The translations under genes and the position numbers were made by a program. From Thiomonas sp. FB-6 (lineage in GTDB: Bacteria > Pseudomonadota > Gammaproteobacteria > Burkholderiales > Burkholderiaceae_C), in NCBI RefSeq assembly GCF_000377645.1, contig NZ_KB898502.1:1-37575 (forward strand): a DNA stretch of 37,575 nt, given 5' to 3'. Below the pieces are notes generated by a model, which saw nothing but the letters and a program-made list of their open reading frames with translations, was not told the DNA's origin and ran no database searches. Numbering within the stretch: the first letter of the stretch is position 1; each line of letters starts with the position of its first letter. Below, one piece after another: positions 10,264 through 18,759 of this stretch.

Positions 10264-11502
10264 TCAAACAATTTCAATTTCCGGGAACGGAAAGATAAAC
10301 TTACCGCCGCTCGCAAGGTATTCTTTTTCTCGCCGCAGGATTCCGTCCTTGAAGTGCCACGGAAGCACCAGGAAATAATCTGGTTTCATAGCCTTCGCAT
10401 CTGCCTCCGAAACAATCGGAATATGGCTTCCAGGCGTCATGCGGCCATACTTCTCGGGATTCACCTCTGCGATCGCAGGGATATCCTCCGCCGTCAACCC
10501 GCAGAATTGAAGCACGACGTTTCCTTTGGTCGACGCACCATAGCCAAGGACCTTCTTTCCGTCGGCCGTCAGCATGCGAATCAATCGGGTCAGATCCTCG
10601 CGATGGCGAAACACCCGCTCCTCGAAATCGCGATAGGGTCGCGGCGTGTTCAGCCCCATTCGATCCTCTTGGCCCAGCAGCCAATCGATCACAGCTTGGT
10701 TCGTTTTGATGGAGGTGTTAGAGCGCTTGGCGGCGGTGACGGCGAAGCTGCCGCCGTTCACAGCATTCATCACGACATCCACGAGGCGCAATTCAGCACT
10801 CTCAAGAATAGTCTTAACAACGCCAAGCGAGTAATACTCAAGATGCTCATGACAGATTGTGTCATAGGAGTTGAGCCGCAGCATCGACGGCATATAGCTC
10901 TGCTCGAAATGCCACACACCATCATCCGCCAAAATTGCCTCGATTTCCCGCGCGAACTGGATCGGCGCATCGAGATCATAGAACATGGCAATAGACGTCA
11001 CGATTTTTGCCGGCCGCTTTTCCACCGACCGGTAGGCATCCGCCGAAAAGAAATCTGGCACCAATGCAATGTCCGTCGGATAATATTCCCGGAATTTTCG
11101 CCCTGTGGGGTCGATACCGATCCGCCGAACACCCTTCGCCTGGTACGCCTTGAGAGTCGTACAATCGTTGCTGCCAATATCTAGAACCACGTCCCCGCCA
11201 TTCAGCGGATTGAGTCTTTCCAGGTAGGTCACCTTGTCCGAAAGGTGGTTCACCATCGACTGGTTCAACCCCGACCGATAGCCGTAGTTGTCACCGTACA
11301 TCTCCGAGGGCTCGTAGGAGTGCGCCAGCTGCAGCAGTCCGCTGTCCGGGCACCAAACCAGTTCCAATGGACCCCGCGTGACATTTTCCTCGGCAGACCT
11401 AGGGAAAACACCCGTCAACGCTTGCTGCCCCAGGTTCAACACCGATACCAGGTGCTCGCTGCCTCCGACTCGGCATTGAGAAATCTTGCGATAAGAAGCC
11501 AT
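10264..11502 (-). CDS. Sugar C-methyltransferase (TylC3-like, SAM-dependent)
   Basis: 412-residue protein with the three-part build of NDP-ketosugar C-methyltransferases: an N-terminal metal-binding module, a Rossmann SAM domain with VLDIGSNDCTTL at 107-118, and a C-terminal domain with GYGASTKGNVVLQF. Such enzymes add a methyl branch next to a keto group, usually at C-3. The N-terminal module normally binds zinc through two CxxC pairs; here these read C10-R-V-G13 and C51-P-D-S54, so one cysteine of each pair is lost. The start has AGGAG upstream, 17 bases after the previous gene. With gmd and rmd next to it, a GDP-linked 3-C-methyl-6-deoxyhexose is the likely product. This part is among the least GC-rich of the window. 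Confidence 0.85.
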   Translation of the reverse strand: MASYRKISQCRVGGSEHLVSVLNLGQQALTGVFPRSAEENVTRGPLELVWCPDSGLLQLAHSYEPSEMYGDNYGYRSGLNQSMVNHLSDKVTYLERLNPLNGGDVVLDIGSNDCTTLKAYQAKGVRRIGIDPTGRKFREYYPTDIALVPDFFSADAYRSVEKRPAKIVTSIAMFYDLDAPIQFAREIEAILADDGVWHFEQSYMPSMLRLNSYDTICHEHLEYYSLGVVKTILESAELRLVDVVMNAVNGGSFAVTAAKRSNTSIKTNQAVIDWLLGQEDRMGLNTPRPYRDFEERVFRHREDLTRLIRMLTADGKKVLGYGASTKGNVVLQFCGLTAEDIPAIAEVNPEKYGRMTPGSHIPIVSEADAKAMKPDYFLVLPWHFKDGILRREKEYLASGGKFIFPFPEIEIV

Positions 11503-11519
11503 TCATCACTCCTGGAAAA

Positions 11520-12206
11520 TTACTGAATCCTGTAAACGATCTGACGCTCGGCGATCGCTCGCACCGGACCGAAATCGGGAGCCGCCATGACGAAACCCTG
11601 ACCACCTGCTTTGAGCAGGAGAATCCGTTCGAATACCCTGCTCCGAAAATCCTCGTGGCACGAGAACAATTGCGCGTCGAGAAGGGTCAACCGCGCGCTG
11701 GAGAACAAGCCCAGTGTGATCGCGCAGCGCACCCTTTCATGAAACGACAGTTTGCCCATGCTCAAGTTTGCCTGTCCTAGCAGGTCCGCGAAGAGGAGAA
11801 TCCTTTCTAGACCCACGTCGGTCGGGGGCCGGCAACCGGCATCGAGGCATCGAATCGAACGCAAGAATTGTATCAGCGTCCTACGCCCCGTCATCGATTC
11901 CCAGCGTATCGCAATAGAGGAAATCGACGGGGTCACCTGCACCGACTCGACCGCGGCGTCGCGCGCACCCGCGACGGCCCCGAGAAATCGCTTATGCACG
12001 AATCCCTCGGAGCCGCAAATCGCATAGCAATTTCCGGCGGGCATCGAGAAGCTTCGTAACTCGGCGCGAATGCCTTGGCGTTCTGGAAGGAATCCTTCCT
12101 GATTTCCGAGTTTCGCGAGCCCCGGCGCCAGCCAGCGCCCGAGCGCCGTTGCCTGGTATTCCAGGGGCAACGACAGGGCTCTTATCGACAACAGCGCATC
12201 ACTCAT
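11520..12206 (-). CDS. Degenerate ABC-ATPase-like (Wzt/KpsT-fold) protein without catalytic motifs
   Basis: 228 residues. It aligns, without gaps through the key segments, to the Wzt encoded at 23266-24015, yet every ATPase motif is changed. Walker A GHNGAGKST is GSEGFVHKR (65-73), with His71 where Lys should be. The signature SSGM is SFHE (154-157). Walker B keeps Asp177 but has Ala178 for the catalytic Glu. The D-loop GD is CH. The H-loop His is Pro210. Flanking residues such as the segment before Walker A, RVR after the signature, and the C-terminal helix are kept. The frame is open, and the ATG overlaps the stop of the beta-helix gene as ATGA, so it is translated by coupling. Function unknown: a structural partner of Wzt, an adaptor, or an early pseudogene. 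Confidence 0.7.
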   Translation of the reverse strand: MSDALLSIRALSLPLEYQATALGRWLAPGLAKLGNQEGFLPERQGIRAELRSFSMPAGNCYAICGSEGFVHKRFLGAVAGARDAAVESVQVTPSISSIAIRWESMTGRRTLIQFLRSIRCLDAGCRPPTDVGLERILLFADLLGQANLSMGKLSFHERVRCAITLGLFSSARLTLLDAQLFSCHEDFRSRVFERILLLKAGGQGFVMAAPDFGPVRAIAERQIVYRIQ

Positions 12207-13369
12207 TCCGCTACTGGCTCCAGATTATTGGCAACGAGAGCCGTCCGCGGCATCGTCGACAAGGTCCCCTCGCGATTCAATCCAAAAACGTTACCGGTAA
12301 TAATCGACCTACCTGTGTGCTCGATGCCGGCGATCGCATAGGCTTGGCTGTTCCCGAAACCGGCCGCGCAGCCGATGTTACCGTTTCGCACGGCCAACAC
12401 CTCGCACGCGCCGTGCACGTCGATCCCGGACGACACGCCGTCGCGCCCATTGCCGGCGATGCTGCAATTGTCGGCCATCACCGATGCGGCCTTGGCGATC
12501 GCAAGCCCGCTTCCGCCATTTCCATAAAGTCGCGTACCGAGCAGCTTGATGTCGTCGACCGCTCCCTGCGAGGCATCCAGCAGGACGCCATGGCCCTCGT
12601 TGCTGGCGCACCAATCGCCGGTGGACTGCACACGGCGCACGGTAGCGCCGGGGCCCGCATTGATCAGAAGCCCGTGGTGGGCGCAGGTATCGATGGCGTT
12701 GTCCGACAGAAATCCATGCTCCAGGGTCCTTCCGGTGGTCGCCGTGAGGTGCAAGCCCACGCCACAATGAAAGATGCCGCATTGCTCGACCCAGAATCCC
12801 TGAGAATTCGCGATCCTCAGACCGACCTCGCACGGCGCGCTCTGCTTGCGGCACTGCACGAACACCCTTGAGAAGTACTGGTCGTTATGCACTCCCTCGC
12901 CATGCACCAGGATCCCAACCCCGCCCATGGCCCGCGGATCGCAGATCTCGCAATCGGTCACATAGACGAAGCTGGAATCGGCAATTTCGATCCCGCAGTT
13001 CAGGTTTGCGAGCAGGCAGTTGCGGATGTGCACATCGTACGACGAATAGATCCGAACGCCGGCACCGTGCTCCAGAGTTCTGCGCGTATTGATCGAAAGA
13101 TCGCATACCTGCACCCGCGAGACCTGGTTGTGCGGACTACCGATGATCAAGCCATGGCCGTCGTCGGAAGCGATCATCAAGCGGGTGATCTCACGCCCGA
13201 TGCCGCGCAGCATCACCTGTCCACGCTCGACGCGCAATGGCTGGCGCAGAAGGATCTCCCCAGCCGGCAGCAAGATCTCCCCGCCTGCGGGCGGCAGGAG
13301 CGCCAGCGCCCTGTTGATGGGCGCCGAGCAGTCCGTATAGCCGTCAGCAATCAACCCAATTGGCTGCAT
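12203..13369 (-). CDS. Right-handed beta-helix repeat protein (pectate-lyase-3-like N-terminus)
   Basis: 388 residues. The N-terminus IADGYTDCSAPINRAL followed by GGEILLPAGEILLR matches the opening of pectate-lyase-3/tailspike-type beta-helices. The rest is a run of short strands with N/C/G-rich turns (CSIAGNGRDG, NSQGFWVEQC, SSFVYVTDC), typical of parallel beta-helix coils. No signal peptide or membrane segment is seen, so the protein is expected to be cytoplasmic unless exported by another route. Start ATG 13369 is chosen because upstream residues only shadow the capK 3' region and its 110-base spacer. The stop overlaps the next gene (ATGA). Possible roles are a glycan-modifying epimerase or lyase, or an acyl/sulfo-group handling enzyme; the sequence does not decide. 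Confidence 0.7.
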   Translation of the reverse strand: MQPIGLIADGYTDCSAPINRALALLPPAGGEILLPAGEILLRQPLRVERGQVMLRGIGREITRLMIASDDGHGLIIGSPHNQVSRVQVCDLSINTRRTLEHGAGVRIYSSYDVHIRNCLLANLNCGIEIADSSFVYVTDCEICDPRAMGGVGILVHGEGVHNDQYFSRVFVQCRKQSAPCEVGLRIANSQGFWVEQCGIFHCGVGLHLTATTGRTLEHGFLSDNAIDTCAHHGLLINAGPGATVRRVQSTGDWCASNEGHGVLLDASQGAVDDIKLLGTRLYGNGGSGLAIAKAASVMADNCSIAGNGRDGVSSGIDVHGACEVLAVRNGNIGCAAGFGNSQAYAIAGIEHTGRSIITGNVFGLNREGTLSTMPRTALVANNLEPVAE

Positions 13370-13479
13370 GTTTTCAAATCTCGGTTCATGACTGGAAACC
13401 GTCTGTCGCTCGACGCGCCCTGGGTGCGTACCGCTCGATACGCGCTGCCCAGGCGGCAACGTCCGGCGCAGAGGCCTCG

Positions 13480-15297
13480 TCAGGCTTGCAGTCGAAGGGC
13501 ATGGACCTTTAGCCCGAGTTCGCGAGCGTCGTTCGGCACCCGGTATACGTGGCTGACCTCGAATTCCAGAATCCTCGGCGCGCCCTCGGTCACTTCGTCC
13601 AGTTCCAGTTCCATGACCTGTGGCCCGCCATGGACCTGCAGGCAACTCAGCAATTGCCCCCTCTCGAACGCACGGAGATCGGGGAGCGCGTCCGCGGTCG
13701 CCGGATAGTCGAACTCGACGAGCACGCGCTTGGCCGGCCACTTCGGGTTGATGGCGATCGTCCCGCGCCGAGCCATCCAGCGAAATGAGACCTCACCATA
13801 GGTTTCCAGCGCATTCCATCCGGTCAGGTAGAGAAGCGGCGACGATTTCGCCTCGCCGACGAATTGCGGGACAAGTTCTGTGGGGGTCACGGGCGGCGCC
13901 TCGGCTTCCCCGGTCAACTCGACTAGGTAGCGGAATTTCTGCTGCTGTCCAACCCGCACGAAGTCGCTTCGTCGGACGAAACGCAAATCGAACGCCTGGC
14001 GGGGAAACAACTCTTCCAAGCGACTTCGCATGGCTGCTGCGCCCGCGTCGTCGAGCAGGCACAGACGCAGTTGCAGCGCCTGGTCCGCGGCCCTCACGAA
14101 CTGGAAATCGTCGACGTTGCCAAGACGCGTGAACAGGTCCTGAAACCAATGCGTGGGATAGCTCTTTGCGTCGATGACGATCTTGTCGTGCACGCGCCCG
14201 GCGACATCCTCCAGGTAGAGCCCTTCGGTTCCGCACACCACGTTGCCTTCATCGCCCGTCGCATAGCGGATCAACGGCGACGAGAAGTTAGTCAGATCCG
14301 TCACCACGAGCGCACCACGTTGGTTCGAGTTCAGCCCGACCGACTCGACCCAAACATACGGATCCATGACCTGCATGTAGCGACACGCCGCAGCACCCAT
14401 AGGGGTCAACGGACCATCGTGTTGCACCGCGTCCGTCCCACCTGAGCCTTCAACGAACCGATCATGCGCCATGATCCCGAATTCCGCGTTCCCGTAGCGG
14501 TTCGCGGCCCGGCAACCGAACACACGTTCTATGGCATTGCGCTGCTGCTCCGCCAGCGCCTCGCCCGTGGAGACAAATACCTTAAAGACGCCATGGCTCC
14601 TCCCCTGTCGTCTCTCCACATGCCGTGCCAGCGCATACATCGTCGACGGGTGGCCCTGAATGAGGTAGGCGCCGGCGTCGCGCACGCTTGCCCACAGCGA
14701 ATCGAGGCCCTGCTCGGTCCAGGCCTCGACCTCTACGCTCAATCGATTCGTTGCCTGCCTGCGCCACCACTCCTGCCTCTTGGCAATGGCCGGGGTCTCG
14801 CCGGGAAAAGCCGACGAGATATGCATCTGTAAGTCTCCGGGACCGAAGCCGACCCATCGCTGGCTGATCCGTGTCACCGCCGCGGACAGATCCTTGGCAG
14901 CGGGGGTGTAATAGATCGGCAGCGCACTCCCAGTCGACCCGTTGGTGCGGTGCACCGAGACCGTGAGGAACTGTCGCGCGCGAGGACTCAGGAGCCGGTC
15001 CCCGGCTTCGCGAATGTCTTCCTTAGTCAAGATGGGAAGCTGCTCGAAATACCGAATGTCCTTCAAAACCTTCAGGGGATCGAAGCCGACCTTCCGGAAA
15101 AGTTCCCCGTAGAACGGTATTTCGTGCATAGCGTTCTGCAGGACTTCCACCAAGCGCACCCGGTTGCGTCGCTTGCGCTCGTCCCACGGCACATCGAATT
15201 CGCGCAGGAGCAGCTCAACGCGACGGTTCACGTCACGCCCGGAAAGCCTTTCCGCGACGGGAAACAGGACTCGCGAACGGAGATAAGGAATCAACAT
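13480..15297 (-). CDS. CapK/PaaK-like adenylate-forming enzyme with extra C-terminal domain
   Basis: 605 residues. The first 460 form a complete CapK-type adenylating domain: ATP loop RTNGSTGSALP (117-127), RYGNAEFG (267-274), YATGDEG with Asp349, GRVHDKIV, and the C-terminal lysine region FVRVGQQQKFRY. Residues 470-605 are an added beta-rich domain (SFRWMARRGTIAI, VLVEFDYPA, ELELDEV) that I do not recognise; it resembles carbohydrate-binding or modifying modules in pattern only. CapK homologues in O-antigen and capsule loci are proposed to activate an acid for acyl or amide decoration. Start ATG 15297 shares one base with the stop of the triple glycosyltransferase (TGATG) and has AAAGGAG upstream. 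It is the full-length paralogue of the truncated gene at 3638-4387. Confidence 0.85.
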   Translation of the reverse strand: MLIPYLRSRVLFPVAERLSGRDVNRRVELLLREFDVPWDERKRRNRVRLVEVLQNAMHEIPFYGELFRKVGFDPLKVLKDIRYFEQLPILTKEDIREAGDRLLSPRARQFLTVSVHRTNGSTGSALPIYYTPAAKDLSAAVTRISQRWVGFGPGDLQMHISSAFPGETPAIAKRQEWWRRQATNRLSVEVEAWTEQGLDSLWASVRDAGAYLIQGHPSTMYALARHVERRQGRSHGVFKVFVSTGEALAEQQRNAIERVFGCRAANRYGNAEFGIMAHDRFVEGSGGTDAVQHDGPLTPMGAAACRYMQVMDPYVWVESVGLNSNQRGALVVTDLTNFSSPLIRYATGDEGNVVCGTEGLYLEDVAGRVHDKIVIDAKSYPTHWFQDLFTRLGNVDDFQFVRAADQALQLRLCLLDDAGAAAMRSRLEELFPRQAFDLRFVRRSDFVRVGQQQKFRYLVELTGEAEAPPVTPTELVPQFVGEAKSSPLLYLTGWNALETYGEVSFRWMARRGTIAINPKWPAKRVLVEFDYPATADALPDLRAFERGQLLSCLQVHGGPQVMELELDEVTEGAPRILEFEVSHVYRVPNDARELGLKVHALRLQA

Positions 15298-18200
15298 CAA
15301 CCAATCTCCTTTCCGAAATTCAGCAGGTCGTAGCCGCTGAACAGCTTCCACGGCGATTCTTGGTCTCCCACGACTCGCCCCTGCACGAAGGCGACCTCAT
15401 AGACCTTACGCAACGCCTCGACCTGCGCCTGGAATTCGGGGATATGCTTACAGCGCTCGATCAGACGCCCCATCGAGAACATCTCCGGCAGCGCGGCGTC
15501 CTGCCCGTAATAGACGGCTCTCGCCCAGTTGACGACGTCCGCACAGTGGTTCCTGCGGTACGGCGCCAGCATCGCCTTGTTGACGCCCTGCCTTTCGGCC
15601 AGATCGAATAGATCGGGCATGCGCTCCATGTGCCAGATCAGGACCCATCTGCGCCACGAAACGTTCATGTTAACGATTACGTAGGGATCGGCAATCCAGT
15701 AACCTGGTCGATTCACCATATGCTCAAGCACATACACTGAGGTCGGAATACAGGTCATCAAGTCCGAGAATGGCGAACCCGACGTATCCTGCGTGTACGC
15801 GGCGATCGCATGATCGCGCCGAAACACGCAAGCATAGATCGCGGTAAACAGGTTCTCGTTATAACCTGCGAAGTACCGAACCTCTTCGGCGAAATGACTG
15901 ATCGATCCGGATGCGATGGGGGTCGCCTTGGCCACGATCTCCTCGACATCCTCGAGCTCTTCTGGTCTATCGAAATGCGTATAGGCATAGTTCAGATAGA
16001 TGATCTCGCTGCGCGGGAAGTCCCGGATGACGTCCAGGATGCGCGCAACCGCCCCGCCCTGGATCAGATCGTCATCCCCCAGGATCCAGACGTAGTCCCC
16101 GCGCGCCAACTTGCTGGTTACAGCCAGGTTGCCGAGCATGCCGACGTTGGCTTCATTGCGGTGATAGCGCAGGGTCGCGCATAGCGCGAACTCCTGCATC
16201 ACCGCAGGGGTATGATCGCTTGAGGCATTGTCGACGACGAGTATCTCCACGCCACTAGCACACAACTCGACGCTCCGGATGATCTGTCGCAGCGAGTGTC
16301 TTAGCCACTCCGCCCGATTGTAGGTAGACACGCAGACCGAAAGCCGCAGCCCCGCGCCAGGCCTCAACGCGCCGGCGCGCCAGACAGGGAAATTCCTCTC
16401 CAGGATCGCCGGGAACGTGGGCTGCTCGGCGCGCAGCAACCAAGTGAGACCTCGTGCATACTCATCCCACGATCTCAGCGGGCGCTGCACCGCCTGGGCC
16501 GATAGTTCGGTGAGGCTGCCGGGATCCCCGGCCAATCTGGCGATCGCCGCACCGAATTCCTCCCAATTATTGGGGTCCACGGTGACGCAGCCACCTCCCC
16601 GCGCCACCTCTGCAATCGCGCCTGTGTTGCTGCATATGCAGGGACGCCCGTGCCAGAGGCTCTCGAGGACCGGCAGACCGAAGCCTTCGAGAAGGGACGG
16701 GAACAGCGTGAAGTCACACGCCCTATACAAATCGGCCAGCGCCTCGTCCGAGGGTAGCTCGACAATGCGGAAACCTTCGTCTCCGGCTATTTCCTGAAGC
16801 ACGTCCTCCGCGTAGACCGAGTGGTCCTTCGTCGAGCCCGCGAAAACAAGTTCCACGCGGATATTACGCAGCCTGAGAATCTGCCGGGCGGCTCGCACGG
16901 CGAAGATTGCCGCCAGATGATTCTTGCGGGGCTCGAAAGTACCTACCATCAAAATCGAAACCGCCTTGGCGTCGACATTAGTGGTCCTAACTTCCCGATT
17001 TCTCGCGAACTCGCGCATCTCGCCGGGCAACGGCAGCGGGTGGATCCTCTGCTTCACCGTAGTCAGACGATCCAAACGATTACGGCAATAATTCCATAAA
17101 TCGCGGCCCACCGTTTCTGAGATTGGCAGCAGCATATCTGCCTCTGTAATCATCTTGAAAAACAGATGGTAGCCTTCCTGAGCCTCCGGCGAATACAAAT
17201 CGGTAAGCGTCACCGGAATCAAGTCGTAAAACACAATGGCAACGCGCATGCCGCGCGCCCTAGCCGCTTGAATGACCTGCTGCGCGTTGGGATTCGGCAG
17301 CACCAGCTCCGGAACGATCAGCCAAGCGTCGGTGAGGTCCTGCGCCAGCGAAAACGGCGTGAAACGCGCGGGACCGTTCCACAGCGACAAGTGCTGTTGC
17401 TCGGACTCATCGATCGGGCGGAAGTCTGATCGCTCGACATCCCAGGCCACGAAAGACAGGTCGACTCCGATGCGCTCGAGGGTGCCGGCCAACTGACGCA
17501 CCACGCGCTGCACACCGCTGTTACCGTGGTAGGAAACCGTCGAATGCACCCACATCATCGCGCGCGTGATTCCGGGCGCGCCATGCAGCACCCCCAACAG
17601 ATCGCGGGCGTAATCCTGCCAGCGCAGCAAGGCACGCGAAGCCGCCTGCTGCCGCAACTGGCGGCGCAGCGGAGCGTCCAGCATCATGCGCTTGAAGCCT
17701 TCGTAAAGGGTCCGGGGATCTCGCGTGTCAACGCACCACGCGCCGCCGCCGGCCGCAATCTCCGCCATCGATCCGTGCTGCGCGCACAGGCACGGAACCC
17801 CAAGCCAGAGACTCTCGGCGATCGGCAGTCCATAGCCTTCTTCCACCGACGGGAATACCGAGAAGGCCGCCTCGCGATAAAGCTCAACCAGTCGATCGTC
17901 CGGTACGAAATGCATGACCTCGACGTCCGGGATGCCCGTCGAAAGCTGCTGCAACGACTCCTGCACTAACGGATGAACGTTGCCGACAATTTTCAGCTCA
18001 CAAGCGATGTCCGGATATTCGCGCTTGAAGCGGCCGAAGGCCTCAATCAAGGCCAGTTGGTTCTTGCGCGGCTCTACGGTCCCCACGCACAGCACCATCA
18101 GCGGCTCGCCGCTCGTTGGCTCCGCGAATGCCTGGCGCTCCACCTTGGCCAGTTCATGGGGCAGCAGGACATGCCGGATCGACGGGAACATATAATCCGC

Positions 18201-18749
18201 CTGCTTGCCGGTGTTACGCAGGAAATGACGAATATCGTCCGCCACGCTCGCGCTGATGGCGACAATGACGTCCGACAGTGCCAGGTGCTGCAAGTATCGG
18301 GAGTGCGTTTCGCGGATCGCCGCATACTCGTCCCGCTTCAGCGGAATGGCGTCGTAAGCCAGCGCCGCAGTTTTCAGCCGAAAGCGTCGCGCGTAAAGCA
18401 GCACGTCCTCCGTCACGGGCTGCTCGTGAAACGTCAGGTGTGTCACCTCGGGAATGACCAGCCACGCGCCCTCGAGATCGCGCTTGTCCCTGCTATCCAG
18501 GTGCAACGGCTCGACGCCGGCCGCTCCCTCGTCACAAACTGGGCCGTCCCACTGCTCCAGATGCCGCAATTGCTGCACGTCGAGGCGCTTCAATGCGCGC
18601 GAATCGACACACCAGCGCACGAAGACGACTTCGTCGACCACCTCCTGAAACGCGCGTCCTAGGCCCCGCACCACGCGCTGGACACCGGAATTCGCCTGGG
18701 ACTGCGCCGTATGTTCGGCGTAAATGAATATTTTGTTATGCATGCTCAT
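15297..18749 (-). CDS. Three-domain glycosyltransferase, GT4-GT4-GT2
   Basis: 1150 residues with three catalytic modules. GT4-A spans about 1-390 and GT4-B about 396-790; both begin with the same NSGVQRVVR segment (Asn20 and Asn410), so they are a tandem duplication. Each has the donor-site E-X7-E motif: EEGYGLPIAES near 300 and LEGFGLPVLES near 685, preceded by VEPRKN / FEPRKN loops. The GT2 module starts near 800 (LSVCVSTYNRAEWL), with VVDNASSD and a DDD metal site (ILGDDD) near 890. Such fusions in O-antigen loci act as processive polymerases making a multi-sugar repeat. Start ATG 18749 is used; ATG 18743 (MHNKIF) is close. No membrane segment, so probably peripheral on the inner face. Confidence 0.88.
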   Translation of the reverse strand: MSMHNKIFIYAEHTAQSQANSGVQRVVRGLGRAFQEVVDEVVFVRWCVDSRALKRLDVQQLRHLEQWDGPVCDEGAAGVEPLHLDSRDKRDLEGAWLVIPEVTHLTFHEQPVTEDVLLYARRFRLKTAALAYDAIPLKRDEYAAIRETHSRYLQHLALSDVIVAISASVADDIRHFLRNTGKQADYMFPSIRHVLLPHELAKVERQAFAEPTSGEPLMVLCVGTVEPRKNQLALIEAFGRFKREYPDIACELKIVGNVHPLVQESLQQLSTGIPDVEVMHFVPDDRLVELYREAAFSVFPSVEEGYGLPIAESLWLGVPCLCAQHGSMAEIAAGGGAWCVDTRDPRTLYEGFKRMMLDAPLRRQLRQQAASRALLRWQDYARDLLGVLHGAPGITRAMMWVHSTVSYHGNSGVQRVVRQLAGTLERIGVDLSFVAWDVERSDFRPIDESEQQHLSLWNGPARFTPFSLAQDLTDAWLIVPELVLPNPNAQQVIQAARARGMRVAIVFYDLIPVTLTDLYSPEAQEGYHLFFKMITEADMLLPISETVGRDLWNYCRNRLDRLTTVKQRIHPLPLPGEMREFARNREVRTTNVDAKAVSILMVGTFEPRKNHLAAIFAVRAARQILRLRNIRVELVFAGSTKDHSVYAEDVLQEIAGDEGFRIVELPSDEALADLYRACDFTLFPSLLEGFGLPVLESLWHGRPCICSNTGAIAEVARGGGCVTVDPNNWEEFGAAIARLAGDPGSLTELSAQAVQRPLRSWDEYARGLTWLLRAEQPTFPAILERNFPVWRAGALRPGAGLRLSVCVSTYNRAEWLRHSLRQIIRSVELCASGVEILVVDNASSDHTPAVMQEFALCATLRYHRNEANVGMLGNLAVTSKLARGDYVWILGDDDLIQGGAVARILDVIRDFPRSEIIYLNYAYTHFDRPEELEDVEEIVAKATPIASGSISHFAEEVRYFAGYNENLFTAIYACVFRRDHAIAAYTQDTSGSPFSDLMTCIPTSVYVLEHMVNRPGYWIADPYVIVNMNVSWRRWVLIWHMERMPDLFDLAERQGVNKAMLAPYRRNHCADVVNWARAVYYGQDAALPEMFSMGRLIERCKHIPEFQAQVEALRKVYEVAFVQGRVVGDQESPWKLFSGYDLLNFGKEIG

Positions 18750-18759
18750 CCTGCGAGAC

